A DNA stretch of 64,000 nucleotides. It comes from Opitutaceae bacterium (GTDB lineage Bacteria > Verrucomicrobiota > Verrucomicrobiia > Opitutales > Opitutaceae). Under the pieces are notes generated by a model that was given only the letters and a program-made list of their open reading frames with translations, did no database searches and was not told the origin of the DNA. The stretch lies in NCBI GenBank assembly GCA_041395105.1, contig JAWLBB010000004.1, positions 1 through 64,000 on the forward strand, written 5' to 3'. Of the stretch, positions 46,034 through 55,000 are shown one piece after another. The translations under genes and the position numbers were made by a program. How positions within the stretch are numbered: position 1 is the first letter of the stretch; the number at the start of each line of letters is the position of its first letter.

Positions 46034-46061
46034 GACGGACGGCCCGGCGGTCCGTCCCTAC
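46034..46061. repeat. Single REP-like unit, inverted orientation
   Basis: GACGGACGGCCCGGCGGTCC followed by GTCCCTAC matches the left half of the element at 37480-37503 and is inverted relative to the unit at 45850-45878. Confidence 0.5.
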
Positions 46062-46183
46062 CGTTGGAATTTCCCGGTCCGGAGTCCTGAAACAGAGTCG
46101 GCTTGCGAACATCCCTCGAATCAGATCTTCTCGAACCGTCCACCGCCCACCTCCGATTCTGCACCGGCCTCCACTGCCGCCTC

Positions 46184-46930
46184 ATGACCGACTCCCGCAA
46201 GCCCGTAAACATCATCTGCATGAAGTGGGGGACCAAGTTTGGTCCCGAATACGCCAACCGCCTTCACGGGATGGTCGGCCGCCATCTCAAGCGGTCCCAT
46301 CGGTTTGTCTGCTTCACGGATGATGCCAACGGACTCCATCCGGGAATTGAGGCCCGGCCCTTGCCCCCGATGGATCTGCCACCGGGCAAGGAGCGTGGGT
46401 GGCGAAAACTGAGCACCTTCCAGCGTCCCCTGGCTGATCTCGACGGCACCACGCTTTTCCTCGATCTCGATGTGGTCATCCTTCGCGACATCGATTGCTT
46501 CTTTGACCCGCCGGGTGATTTTCTCATTGCCCGGGACTGGATGTTTGCCCGTCCCTGGCGCAGTACCGGAAACAGCTCGGTCTACCGGTTCGAGGCCGGG
46601 GCGCATCCCGAGGTCTATGCGGAGTTCATTGCGGACATTGACGCAGTCAAGGCCCGGGTCCGCAATGAGCAGGCCTACCTTTCCCGATGGATGAAACGGG
46701 CCGGAAAGTTCCAGTTCTGGCCGGAGGGCTGGTGCGTGAGTTTCAAGGGACATTGCGTGCCCCCGTTTCCGATCAACACCTGGAAGGCTCCGGAACGGCC
46801 CAAGGAGGCGAAGATCGTTATTTTCCACGGGAATCCCACGCCGGCCCAGGCACTGGCCGGTCGATTCGATGGTCCGCTCCGGACGGTGCGTCCGACCAGG
46901 TGGGTGGCGGAGGCCTGGGAAGGGAGATAA
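46184..46930 (+). CDS. Glycosyltransferase-like protein (GT-A fold, DxD)
   Basis: 248 residues from MTDSRKPVNI. The N-terminal Rossmann-like strand (VNIICMKWGTKFG) is followed by HRFVCFTDDANG and TTLFLDLDVVILRDIDCFFD with an Asp-x-Asp (94-96), the nucleotide-sugar/metal motif of GT-A enzymes similar to GT8/GT32-type proteins. The C-terminal part has PEGWCVSFKGHC and KIVIFHGNPTPAQA, typical of this bacterial family. It is cytoplasmic, with no signal or membrane helix. Donor and acceptor are unknown. The frame is open to 46103, but only the part from ATG 46184 is family-like. It stands alone between two repeat-rich gaps. Confidence 0.8.
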   Translation: MTDSRKPVNIICMKWGTKFGPEYANRLHGMVGRHLKRSHRFVCFTDDANGLHPGIEARPLPPMDLPPGKERGWRKLSTFQRPLADLDGTTLFLDLDVVILRDIDCFFDPPGDFLIARDWMFARPWRSTGNSSVYRFEAGAHPEVYAEFIADIDAVKARVRNEQAYLSRWMKRAGKFQFWPEGWCVSFKGHCVPPFPINTWKAPERPKEAKIVIFHGNPTPAQALAGRFDGPLRTVRPTRWVAEAWEGR

Positions 46931-46972
46931 GGGGCAGTGGAAGGAAAGCGGTGTTCAGGGAGAGATTCCGAA

Positions 46973-47038
46973 TGTAGCCGCGGCAGTCTCTTGCCGCGAA
47001 TCACCGTCGATACGCCCCAAGAGACTGGGGCGACTACA
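46973..47038. repeat. REP/BIME-like inverted pair, CAGTCTCTTG type
   Basis: TGTAGCCGCGGCAGTCTCTT continuing GCCGCG is mirrored by TACGCCCCAAGAGACTGGGG continuing CGACTACA. Each half can fold alone, with loop GTCTC or GAGAC, and the halves pair with each other. The changes in the stem are compensatory, arguing for conserved structure. Confidence 0.6.
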
Positions 47039-47183
47039 CCCGAGAAACAAACGAGCGGAAAAACCTTGTTTTTGAACTTTCGCCGTCGGTTTTGGCGCCA
47101 TTCCTGAATGACCTCTTTTGGGGATTCGAGTGAAAACCTCAATGGCTTGCCTAACCCTCATGTGGCGCGGAAGCTGGCAACCC

Positions 47184-48407
47184 ATGAAAAACCGCAAAGT
47201 CAAAGTCGGCGTGGTCGGCTGCGGGGTGGTCGCAACGGCCTACTATCTGCCGCATCTGATGGGGATGGAGAACGTCGAGCTGACCGCGGTCTGTGACCTG
47301 AACGAGGCTCGGATCGGCCATTGTCAGCGGCTCTTCGGCGCGCGGCAGATCTACACCGATTACTTCGAAATGCTGGAGAAGTCGGGGATTGATGCGGTCT
47401 TCATCCTGACCAGTCCCGGCAGCCACGTGCGCTTCACTCTGGCGGCGATCGAGGCCGGCATCCACGTGCTTCTGCAGAAGCCGATGGCGACCGGGATGAA
47501 GGACGCCCTGGCCATCGCCCGGGCGGTCCGGAAGACAGAGTTGGTCGCCCTGATTGAACCAAGCGATCATTCGCCCCTTGATTGGCGCTATGACGAGGTC
47601 CGGCGGCTGATTGGAAAGGGTGTGCTCGGCGATCCTTATTGGTTTGCCTGCATCGGGCGCGGCGGTACGAAAAAGAGCGCCATGTCGGGCGGTAATCCCT
47701 ACGGGGTCGGTGCCTTTTTCTCCAGGGATTCCGGAGGGATGCTTTTCGATTTTCCCTATGCGCCAACCATGATTGTGACTCTGCTGGGCGACTGCAAGAG
47801 TGTCCAGGGGCTGGCCAGGATCAGTGCGCCCGAGCGTTGGGTCGTTCCGGATTCGGAGTATGACGTCTTTCTGGAGGAGTGCCGCGATCCGGCTGACTGC
47901 AATTACTGGACGGTCGTGATGGAAAAGGAGAAGACGCAGAAAACCACGATGGAAGCGCCGGACAATGTCTACAGCCTCTACGAAATGGCCAACGGCTGGA
48001 TCGGGGCCTTCCATATCGGCCGGCTCTTTCAACAGGCCCTGCCGGGTGTGACTTTCGGCAACCTAGAAATCTACGGCACGGAAGGACACCTTTTGCTGCA
48101 CACGGAGAACTTCGCGTCGATCTGCTCGACCAGGACGGAGTTGCTGCCGAAGACGGATGAGAACGGGTGGTACCATATCCCGCACCCGAAGGGTCCGCCC
48201 AACCCCGCGCACCTGCCGATCCCGGGCGCCTTCAATTACTACCACGAGTCATGCGATCATTTCATTGAGTGCATCCAGGAAGGGAAAGACCCAATCCTCA
48301 ATGTGGAATGGGGACTGCACATCACCGAGATGATGTGCGGGGCCATCGAGTCGGCCGAGACGGGGCGGCGTTACGAGATGACCACGACGACGAAGGGCTT
48401 CTTGTAG
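47184..48407 (+). CDS. Gfo/Idh/MocA-family oxidoreductase
   Basis: 407 residues from MKNRKVKVGV. The N-terminal dinucleotide-binding fold has GVVGCGVVATAYYLPHL, AVCDLNEARI, FILTSPGSHVRFTLAAIEAG and the catalytic-lysine motif as LLQKPMATG (usually EKP). The C-terminal alpha/beta domain ends with a HITEMMCGAIESAETGRR block typical of family members. These enzymes oxidise or epimerise sugars or inositols with NAD(P). The substrate is unknown. The frame extends to 47118, but ATG 47184, with GGAAG at 47169-47173, fits the family start. It converges on a small secreted-protein gene with a strong hairpin between them. Confidence 0.9.
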   Translation: MKNRKVKVGVVGCGVVATAYYLPHLMGMENVELTAVCDLNEARIGHCQRLFGARQIYTDYFEMLEKSGIDAVFILTSPGSHVRFTLAAIEAGIHVLLQKPMATGMKDALAIARAVRKTELVALIEPSDHSPLDWRYDEVRRLIGKGVLGDPYWFACIGRGGTKKSAMSGGNPYGVGAFFSRDSGGMLFDFPYAPTMIVTLLGDCKSVQGLARISAPERWVVPDSEYDVFLEECRDPADCNYWTVVMEKEKTQKTTMEAPDNVYSLYEMANGWIGAFHIGRLFQQALPGVTFGNLEIYGTEGHLLLHTENFASICSTRTELLPKTDENGWYHIPHPKGPPNPAHLPIPGAFNYYHESCDHFIECIQEGKDPILNVEWGLHITEMMCGAIESAETGRRYEMTTTTKGFL

Positions 48408-48426
48408 CTTCAACGCGTCGGTCTGA

Positions 48427-48454
48427 TGCACCGCATCCACGGAGATGCGGTGCA
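48427..48454. terminator. Hairpin between convergent genes, possible bidirectional terminator
   Basis: A perfect 11-bp stem (TGCACCGCATC / GATGCGGTGCA) with loop CACGGA lies in the 64-bp gap between the oxidoreductase and small-protein stop codons. No T-tract follows, so termination strength is uncertain. Confidence 0.5.
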
Positions 48455-48471
48455 CATTCGTCCCGACCGGG

Positions 48472-48807
48472 TTATCCCTCAACCGGGTCCACACCGGGGT
48501 TTCCGCCGTTGCGATTGGCTTTCCCGTTGCCATTCACATTGCCGTTACCCTTACCGTTCTGGCCGTCGGTCTTGCCGGGTGCGGCTTCACGGTTGGCTGC
48601 CCGGGCGCCTCCCTGTTTGCCCGTGCCATCACGGGGCGGGGTGGCGACGGGGCACTGACCCGGGGTTGTCTGTCTCTGGACCGAGCCGTTCGATCCGGAT
48701 CCGTTTCCGGAATTTGCGGCCTGGTTGCCGTGACGGGCATCGGCGAACGAGGTGAAGAAGACCGCAGCGGCGGTCACCAGAAGGAGTGAACGTAGTGTTG
48801 TTTTCAT
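48472..48807 (-). CDS. Small secreted Gly/Asn-rich low-complexity protein
   Basis: 111 residues: a clear signal peptide (LRSLLLVTAAAVFFTSFADA, cleavage near ADA-RHG), then a disordered tail rich in Gly, Asn, Lys and Gln (NGKGNGNVNGNGKANRNGGN) with one central Cys. No domain is recognised. The signal peptide, start codon and position opposite a convergent gene support a real gene. It may be an envelope or matrix filler peptide; nothing firmer can be said. Confidence 0.6.
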   Translation of the reverse strand: MKTTLRSLLLVTAAAVFFTSFADARHGNQAANSGNGSGSNGSVQRQTTPGQCPVATPPRDGTGKQGGARAANREAAPGKTDGQNGKGNGNVNGNGKANRNGGNPGVDPVEG

Positions 48808-48990
48808 ACGGATGGAGACGATGCGGATCGCTCCCGGTTACGATAAATTTCGATAAATTGAAATATACGCATTCAACGAATTAAAGGGTGGGTTTCGGAG
48901 GTCGTGACCGGATCGATGATGCAGGCAGTCGTGGCGGCTGCCCGTGGAATTCCGCTGACAAATCCTGTTGTTCGTTCCAGGATTCCCTGC

Positions 48991-51480
48991 ATGGAGAAAT
49001 GGCCGACTCTGGTGCGTGGACTTGGGCTGCTCGGCCTGATCCTGATGGGTGGAACGAGCGTGCGCGGAGCGGAGGATGGGAGGGTGGCCTGGGGGCTCGC
49101 GCACCTCCGGAACGCTCTCCTGGACGCGGGGTATGTTCCCGGCGAGATCGCGATCGAGGCAGACCTCAAGCAATCGGAGCGGGAGCATAATCCGGAGTCC
49201 TATTCCCTCGGAGTGAACCCGGGCCTTATCCGGATCACGGCCGGTGATACTGCAGGAATTCTCTACGGCTGCCTCGATGCGGCCTCGAGGATCCGTGCGG
49301 CCGGCGAGCTTCCTGTCGGCTTTGAGGTCACGGAGTCGCCAACCATGAGCATGCGGGGACCCTGCATCCTCCTGATGAAACTGGGTGCCTACAATTTCTC
49401 GGTTTCGCCGGAAGAGTTTCCCTTTTTCTATGACCGTGAGCTTTGGATCCGCTGGTTGGATTTCATGGCGGAGCAGCGGTTCAATACCCTGACGCTCTGG
49501 AACGGGCATCCCTTTGCCTATTTCGTTCCGTTTGACCGCTATTCTGAGGCGCAGGAGGGCATGCCACCGGGTTTGGTCGAAACGAACCGCGAGATGCTTC
49601 ACTGGTTGGTGGAAGAGGGCGGGAAGCGCAATATCCGGCTCATCTTCGAATTCTACAATATCCATACTTCGGTCTATTTTCAGGAAGCGCATGACCTGCC
49701 CGATGAAGTCAGCGAACCGGACCCGCTGCTCCGCGACTACACGGCCTATGCGGTCGAGCGTTTTGTGAGTGAATTCCCCGAGATCGGCCTGCATATCACC
49801 CCGGGCGAAGCGCTCGACCTGGCCTGGACGGATCGTTGGGTGAACGACGTCCTTTATCCGGCGGTCGAACGAGGAGGAATCCGGGCGCCGGTCATCGTTC
49901 GCTCGTGGGGCGTGGATCTTCCGCATGCCGGGAAGATTGCCGCGGCTCATCCCGAGACCTGGTTCGAGCGCAAATTCAATGTCGAAATGATCGCGGATAC
50001 CCGGGCTGATCCGGAGAACGTCGAATGGGCGGCCCTGACCGGAAAGCACGTGGTCAATATCCACATGGCGGCCAATCTGGAGCCGTTCCGGTGGAGTCCT
50101 CCGGATTACATCCGCCAGTGTGTGCTTGGGGCGATCGAGACCGGCGCGGGCGGACTCCACCTGTATCCGCGAAAGTCCTGGCGCTGGCCTGAAAGTTCGG
50201 AGCCAGGCAACCCGCAACTGCAGTGGGAACGGGACCGGATGTGGTATGAAGCCTGGGGACGCTATGCCTGGCGGGCCGATCGGGACCCGGTGACGGAAAA
50301 GTCGTGGTGGCTGGACCGGCTGACCGACGACTTCGGTGGTCTTGGCGCCGCGGAGCGCCTGCTGGAGTCGATGAACACCGGGGCGGATGTCCTTCCCCAG
50401 ATACAAAGGCTCGTCTGGTTGGGCAACGACAACCACACCGTGGTGACGGCCGGGATCCGTCTCTCGCAATTGGAAAAGGCGGAAGGTATTCCCTTCATGG
50501 ACCTGCCGGAGGTGGCCCAGCGGATTCCGGAGTTCCTGGAAACGATACGCTCCGGAGCGATCCCCCCTCAGCCGACACCGTTGACCGTGTTGGAGGCTGC
50601 TTTGGCCAAGGCCGATCGTGCGGCCGGGCTGGCCCGGGAAGCCTCGAGCCTGGCCCATCGGCGGAAAGCGGAATTGGAAGCGTGGGCCCGGGATGCCGAG
50701 GCGGTAAGGTTGACCACCCGTTTTTACCTGGAGAAACTGGAGGCCGCGGTCCTTCGAGCCGAGAGCGAGCGCTCGGCGGCGCCCGCGGCTCCTGACGCCT
50801 TCCTCGCTCCATTGACGCGATCGGTGTCGACCTTCCATGAGCTCGCCGCATTGACCGAAGGCTATTATGACAGCCTGAGCGATGTCCCCATGTGGTTTCC
50901 CGTTCGACTCAAGAAGGTTCCTTACCATTGGGTCGACGTCGTTCCGCTCTATGAGAAGGAGGAAGCAATGTATCGGGAGCTGATCGAGGGTCAGGCTGAG
51001 GAACCCTCAACAGATCCGGTCCATGAAGGATTGATCGGTTTGCTATATGGGGATCCGGGCCTGCGTCGTCCCCGGGAGATGGACCGGGCGGAGGTGCTGG
51101 AATTCGACTGGGGGGTCGAGGATCCCGGTCGAGGTCGTCACTGGTCGGTTGAGTGGCAGGGTTTTCTCCTCCCGCCTGGGGCGGGCGATTGCGAGCTCAT
51201 GGTGGAGTCGGACCAGCCGGTGCGGCTGGAGGTGGCGGGGGCCGTGCTTCTGGATTTTGCGGCGGGTGCCGGAGAGCACCGGCTCTTCGTTTCGACGGGG
51301 ACGGATCATGCGGTGCCGTTCAGACTCGCCTACGACCACCGTGAAGGTCCGACTGGACGGCTTCGCATCAGGTGGAGTCGGGATGGCGTCGACTTCACGC
51401 CGATTCCGACCGATGCCCTGCGTCATTCCGACCGGGAGCGGCGTTGGGTGGACCAGGCGCTCTTCATGAGTGAACTGTAG
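48991..51480 (+). CDS. Secreted multidomain glycosidase-like protein with C-terminal PA14-like domain
   Basis: 829 residues from MEKWPTLVRG with signal peptide (GLGLLGLILMGGTSVRGAED). The N-terminal alpha/beta domain (YSLGVNPGLIRITAGDTAGI; YGCLDAASRI) resembles the non-catalytic domain preceding GH20/GH67 barrels. A TIM-barrel-like region follows (LWIRWLDFMAEQRFNTLTLW; RNIRLIFEFYNIH; GLHITPGEALDLAWTD), where the Glu of ITPGEALD is a candidate acid. Then comes a helical region (~residues 500-640) and a beta-rich PA14-like end (VEWQGFLLPPGAGDCELMVE; GPTGRLRIRWSRDG). The substrate is unknown; hexosaminidase or uronidase activity is possible. The frame is open to 48904 without a better start. It is followed 56 bp later by the DUF2237 gene. 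Confidence 0.8.
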   Translation: MEKWPTLVRGLGLLGLILMGGTSVRGAEDGRVAWGLAHLRNALLDAGYVPGEIAIEADLKQSEREHNPESYSLGVNPGLIRITAGDTAGILYGCLDAASRIRAAGELPVGFEVTESPTMSMRGPCILLMKLGAYNFSVSPEEFPFFYDRELWIRWLDFMAEQRFNTLTLWNGHPFAYFVPFDRYSEAQEGMPPGLVETNREMLHWLVEEGGKRNIRLIFEFYNIHTSVYFQEAHDLPDEVSEPDPLLRDYTAYAVERFVSEFPEIGLHITPGEALDLAWTDRWVNDVLYPAVERGGIRAPVIVRSWGVDLPHAGKIAAAHPETWFERKFNVEMIADTRADPENVEWAALTGKHVVNIHMAANLEPFRWSPPDYIRQCVLGAIETGAGGLHLYPRKSWRWPESSEPGNPQLQWERDRMWYEAWGRYAWRADRDPVTEKSWWLDRLTDDFGGLGAAERLLESMNTGADVLPQIQRLVWLGNDNHTVVTAGIRLSQLEKAEGIPFMDLPEVAQRIPEFLETIRSGAIPPQPTPLTVLEAALAKADRAAGLAREASSLAHRRKAELEAWARDAEAVRLTTRFYLEKLEAAVLRAESERSAAPAAPDAFLAPLTRSVSTFHELAALTEGYYDSLSDVPMWFPVRLKKVPYHWVDVVPLYEKEEAMYRELIEGQAEEPSTDPVHEGLIGLLYGDPGLRRPREMDRAEVLEFDWGVEDPGRGRHWSVEWQGFLLPPGAGDCELMVESDQPVRLEVAGAVLLDFAAGAGEHRLFVSTGTDHAVPFRLAYDHREGPTGRLRIRWSRDGVDFTPIPTDALRHSDRERRWVDQALFMSEL

Positions 51481-51536
51481 GGCTCCTGAGATTGGCCTGC
51501 TCTTGCCAATTTCCGGAACCTCGTCACCGTGAGGCA

Positions 51537-51914
51537 ATGTCTGGAAAAGAACAGGGAACCAACGTGCTGGGAGAACCCCTGGAGGTCTGCAGCGTCGACC
51601 CGTTGACCGGTTTCTATCGCGACGGCTGTTGCCGGACCGGTGGGGAAGACCTCGGGATGCATACGGTCTGCGCTGTGATGACGGAGGAGTTTCTCGATTT
51701 CTCGGTGCGCGCCGGAAACGACCTGAGCACCCCCAGACCGGAATTCGGATTTCCCGGGCTGGAGCCAGGGGATCGCTGGTGTGTTTGTCTCGGTCGCTGG
51801 GTCGAGGCTTACCGGGCGGGTGCGGTCGCGCCGGTCATTCTTGAGGCCACCCACATCTCGGCCCTGGAGTTTGTCTCCCTCGACGACCTGCAATCGGCCG
51901 AGTGGGTCGATTGA
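51537..51914 (+). CDS. DUF2237 family protein
   Basis: 125 residues from MSGKEQGTNV, full length for DUF2237. The family core is very well kept: NVLGEPLEVCSVDPLTGFYR, DGCCRTGGEDLGMHTVCAVM, DLSTPRPEFGFPGLEPGDRW and VILEATHISALEFVSLDDL. Several conserved Cys and His residues could bind metal; no activity has been established for the family. It is cytoplasmic, follows the glycosidase-like gene on the same strand by 56 bp, and ends before a GTAG inverted repeat. The frame is open to 51492, but the family starts near ATG 51537. Confidence 0.9.
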   Translation: MSGKEQGTNVLGEPLEVCSVDPLTGFYRDGCCRTGGEDLGMHTVCAVMTEEFLDFSVRAGNDLSTPRPEFGFPGLEPGDRWCVCLGRWVEAYRAGAVAPVILEATHISALEFVSLDDLQSAEWVD

Positions 51915-51972
51915 CGGCCGCCGCCGGCGTCCTGGCGGCAGAACGAATTCCAGAGGTAGCGAGCTTGTCGAG

Positions 51973-52040
51973 TGTAGCCACGTCGCTGTGTCGACGTGTA
52001 TTCAAACAGTGTAGGCACGTCGACACAGCGGCGTGGGTAT
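51973..52040. repeat. REP/BIME-like inverted pair, GCTGTGTCG type
   Basis: TGTAGCCACGTCGCTGTGTC continuing GACGTG is mirrored by CACGTCGACACAGCGGCGTG. Each half folds alone (CACGTCG / CGACGTG around CTGTGT). The right end has GGGTAT instead of GGCTACA. It lies between the convergent DUF2237 gene and the giant protein gene and is the closest relative of the element at 10159-10228. Confidence 0.6.
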
Positions 52041-52052
52041 CTCAGGAAGTCC

Positions 52053-55000
52053 CTACGGCAGATCGTAGATTTCGATCAGGCCGGTGCCCTCGCCGACGAC
52101 TTCATTGCGCAGGCGCACGGTATAGGGTCCCGGGGCGAGCCAGATGACCAGGGCGGCGTCGGCGCTGCCGGATTCCAGGGGGAAGGCGCCGACGGTCTCG
52201 AAGATTTCGGCCAGTCCCTCATCGGGCAGATCGGTGCCCCAGCTCTGGTTTTCGGCGATGGGAGAGGGACCGTCGAAGAGGGTGATTTCGGGATCCGGGA
52301 GGAAGTTGGCCACGCCGACGGTGCCGAGTCCGGGGCCTATGCCGCGGAAAAGGACCCGTCTCGGGGCATTGCCCTCGATGACGAAGCCGGCGATCATGAC
52401 GCCGCTGCCGGTGCCCACCTGGCCGCGCAGGGAAAGGTTGGCCACGCCCTGGCTGGTGGTGCCGAAGACACCGAGGTCGGCGTCGTAGGCCTCGACCAGG
52501 GTGATGCCGGTCAGGCCGTCGAGGCCCTGGACCACGGCGGTGTAGGGCCCGGGGGTGACCGGCAGGTAGACGGTGGCGTCGGCCTTGGCATCCTCGAGGA
52601 AGAAGGCTCCGAGTCCGGCGAAGACGGCACGCAATTCATTGCGGTTGCCCGCTTCCAGCCAGTTGGTGTTTTCGGCGATGCGGTTGGTATCGGCCGGTTT
52701 GGACTGATCGACCAGGCGGATGCGGGGTCTTTCGAGTCGTCCCTCGACGCCAAAGGTTTCCAGCCCGGGGCCGATGGCCCGGATGAGCATGGGGTTCTCG
52801 GCCGACCCGCGGATGACGAACCCGGCGATCAGGCTGCCACCGGCACCGATGGGGCCGCGTCCGGAGACATTGACCAATCGGGCACTGGGCAGACTCTGCT
52901 CGGCCCCAAGAATCGACCAGGAACCATTGTCGACCAGGGAGAGGACGCCACTCATGGTCCCCTCGGGATCCGAGAGATCCAATTCGAGTTCCGAGCCATC
53001 GGAAAGGAGCCCCGAGAAATGGTCCTGCTCGTCGAGCATACCCGTGGTGGCGGTGGCCATCAATTCACCGTCGATCACGACAAAGACGGTGCCGTCGGGG
53101 CCGACCGTCGCGGAGACGGTGGTGCCGGCCGAGCCGATGACGGCTCCGTGATAGGTCAGGGCAATGGCCTCGGAGGCGCTCTCTCCCTGACTGCGGGCGC
53201 CGCTCGCCGTGTATCCAAGAACAGATACCGAACCGGTGAGGCTTCCGTCGGTGAGGGAGCCCGTGAGGACGGCGCCACCGGCCAGCGTGCTCACGTCGAT
53301 GGAAAGGTTGCCCTCGCTGTCGACCGTCCCGGTTGCATCCACCTGCTTGCCGGTGGCCGGATCATAGCCGGAGAGCGATGCCGTGCCGTCTCCGGCAACA
53401 TTCATCGTCCAGAGTCCTCCGCCGGGGCTGAAGGAGCCGAACCAGGTGCCGCTGGTGTCATCGGTGATGGTGATCTCGATCGCGGCGGTTTCACCCATGG
53501 GGATTTCCCCGTAGGATTCGATCACGCCATCGACCTCGACGGTGTAGGTGGAGCCGATGGTGAGCTTCCCGGACGGCACGAAGAGAATCCGTTTGGAGAT
53601 GTCCTTGGCGGTCGATTCGGTGTGCGGGTTGTCCAAAAGGTCGTCGGCGGGCGCGTAAACCTGCCCATCGAGGAGATTGCCGCCGTCGTCACGCAGCCGG
53701 ATCGTGGCCGGTCCGGCCATGGTGGCGCGGATATAGTTGGCGAAATCGATCCGCAGGGCGGCTCCGTTGTTCAGGCTGGTGACCCCGTTCACTTCGGGCG
53801 GTGCCAGCGACTTGAGCGGGATATTGACGTCGAAGTGCGGCGGGGGCACCGGCAGCACCTCGCTGAAGGCCGTCTCGTAACCATCCTTCTGATACATGAC
53901 CTGCCACCAGCCGGCGGGCACATCCCAGCGGTAGGTGCCGCCGACCGGAGTGACCTGCGGATTGATCTCTCCGAATTCCTCCGCGGCCGAGACCATCCAG
54001 GGCCCGTTTTCGGTCTCGCCCTGAAGCAGGGTGGCGGTGACGCCTTCGAGACGATTGTCCTCGGTTACTTCATAGACGAAGCCGCTCGGGTCGATCTTCC
54101 AGGTCGGACGCGCCAGAGGCTGCTTTATCCTGCCACCCGATCCAGAGGATCCACCCGATCCGCCGGGTCCGTCGGGCGGATTTGGATCCTGACAGTCTTC
54201 GTAGAAGCTGTTGATGCCGGCGAAGGCGTCTTCAGCGGCTTTGATTTTGTTTTCGGCGATATCGTCGGCAATGAGGGAGCCACCCAACGAAATCAGTCCC
54301 ACCATCGCACCCACCCCGGCACCGGCGCCGGTCGCGGAAATGGCGAGTGCTCCGCTCATCATGGTCGTGCTCAACACGTTTTTTGTGAGGACCGCGTTGG
54401 CGGCATCATTGATGCGGTCTCTCAGGAAGTTGTAGTCCGTGGGGGAGGCGCCGCAGTTGTCGACTGCATCAAGCATTTCCTTCCAACGGTCGACCTGCTG
54501 ATAAGCGTCGTAGTAGTCACTGAGCAGATTGAGTAGATCCCCTGCCGCACCGACTCGACCGGCCCACTTGATCTGGGTCTCCAGCGTCCTTTTTCCATTG
54601 AGGTTGGGAAACCCTCCCAGATCCAATTCGAAACCTGGCGGAAGGATCGATCCCGGAAAGTCGTCCGGTTCCCCCGCAGCGATCGTGACCGGGGTGGTGT
54701 GAAGAGTATCTGTTCCGTTGAAATCGAGGATGAGCTGCAGTGGCGAACCGGACTTGCCGACAGCATCGATCGGGGTAAGCGAGACCTCGTAGGTCATCCC
54801 AGGGGTCAGGTCGGTCAGGACGTGGGACTTCAGTCCACCCGGGAATTCTGCCAGGTTGGTGTCGTTGACCGTCAATTGGTAATCCTGAACCCAGAGGTCA
54901 TCGCGAGCTTGGGGCCAATTCAGCGTGACCCGGTCGGCTCCGATGTCAGTCAGGCTGATCCCGGCTCCGTCCACCCAGGACGGAGGAATGGCATCCCGCC

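Noticed and set aside
48838..50928. 696-residue open frame on the minus strand opposite the glycosidase-like gene
   Set aside because: It is the antisense shadow of a gene with a clear signal peptide and domain structure. Its own translation has no recognisable fold and a composition typical of reverse-strand reading in GC-rich DNA.
51996..54536. 846-residue plus-strand open frame under the giant protein gene
   Set aside because: The translation is low-complexity and rich in Gly, Asp and Val, the typical complement of FN3/beta-sandwich coding sequence, and the minus-strand gene shows coherent domains throughout.
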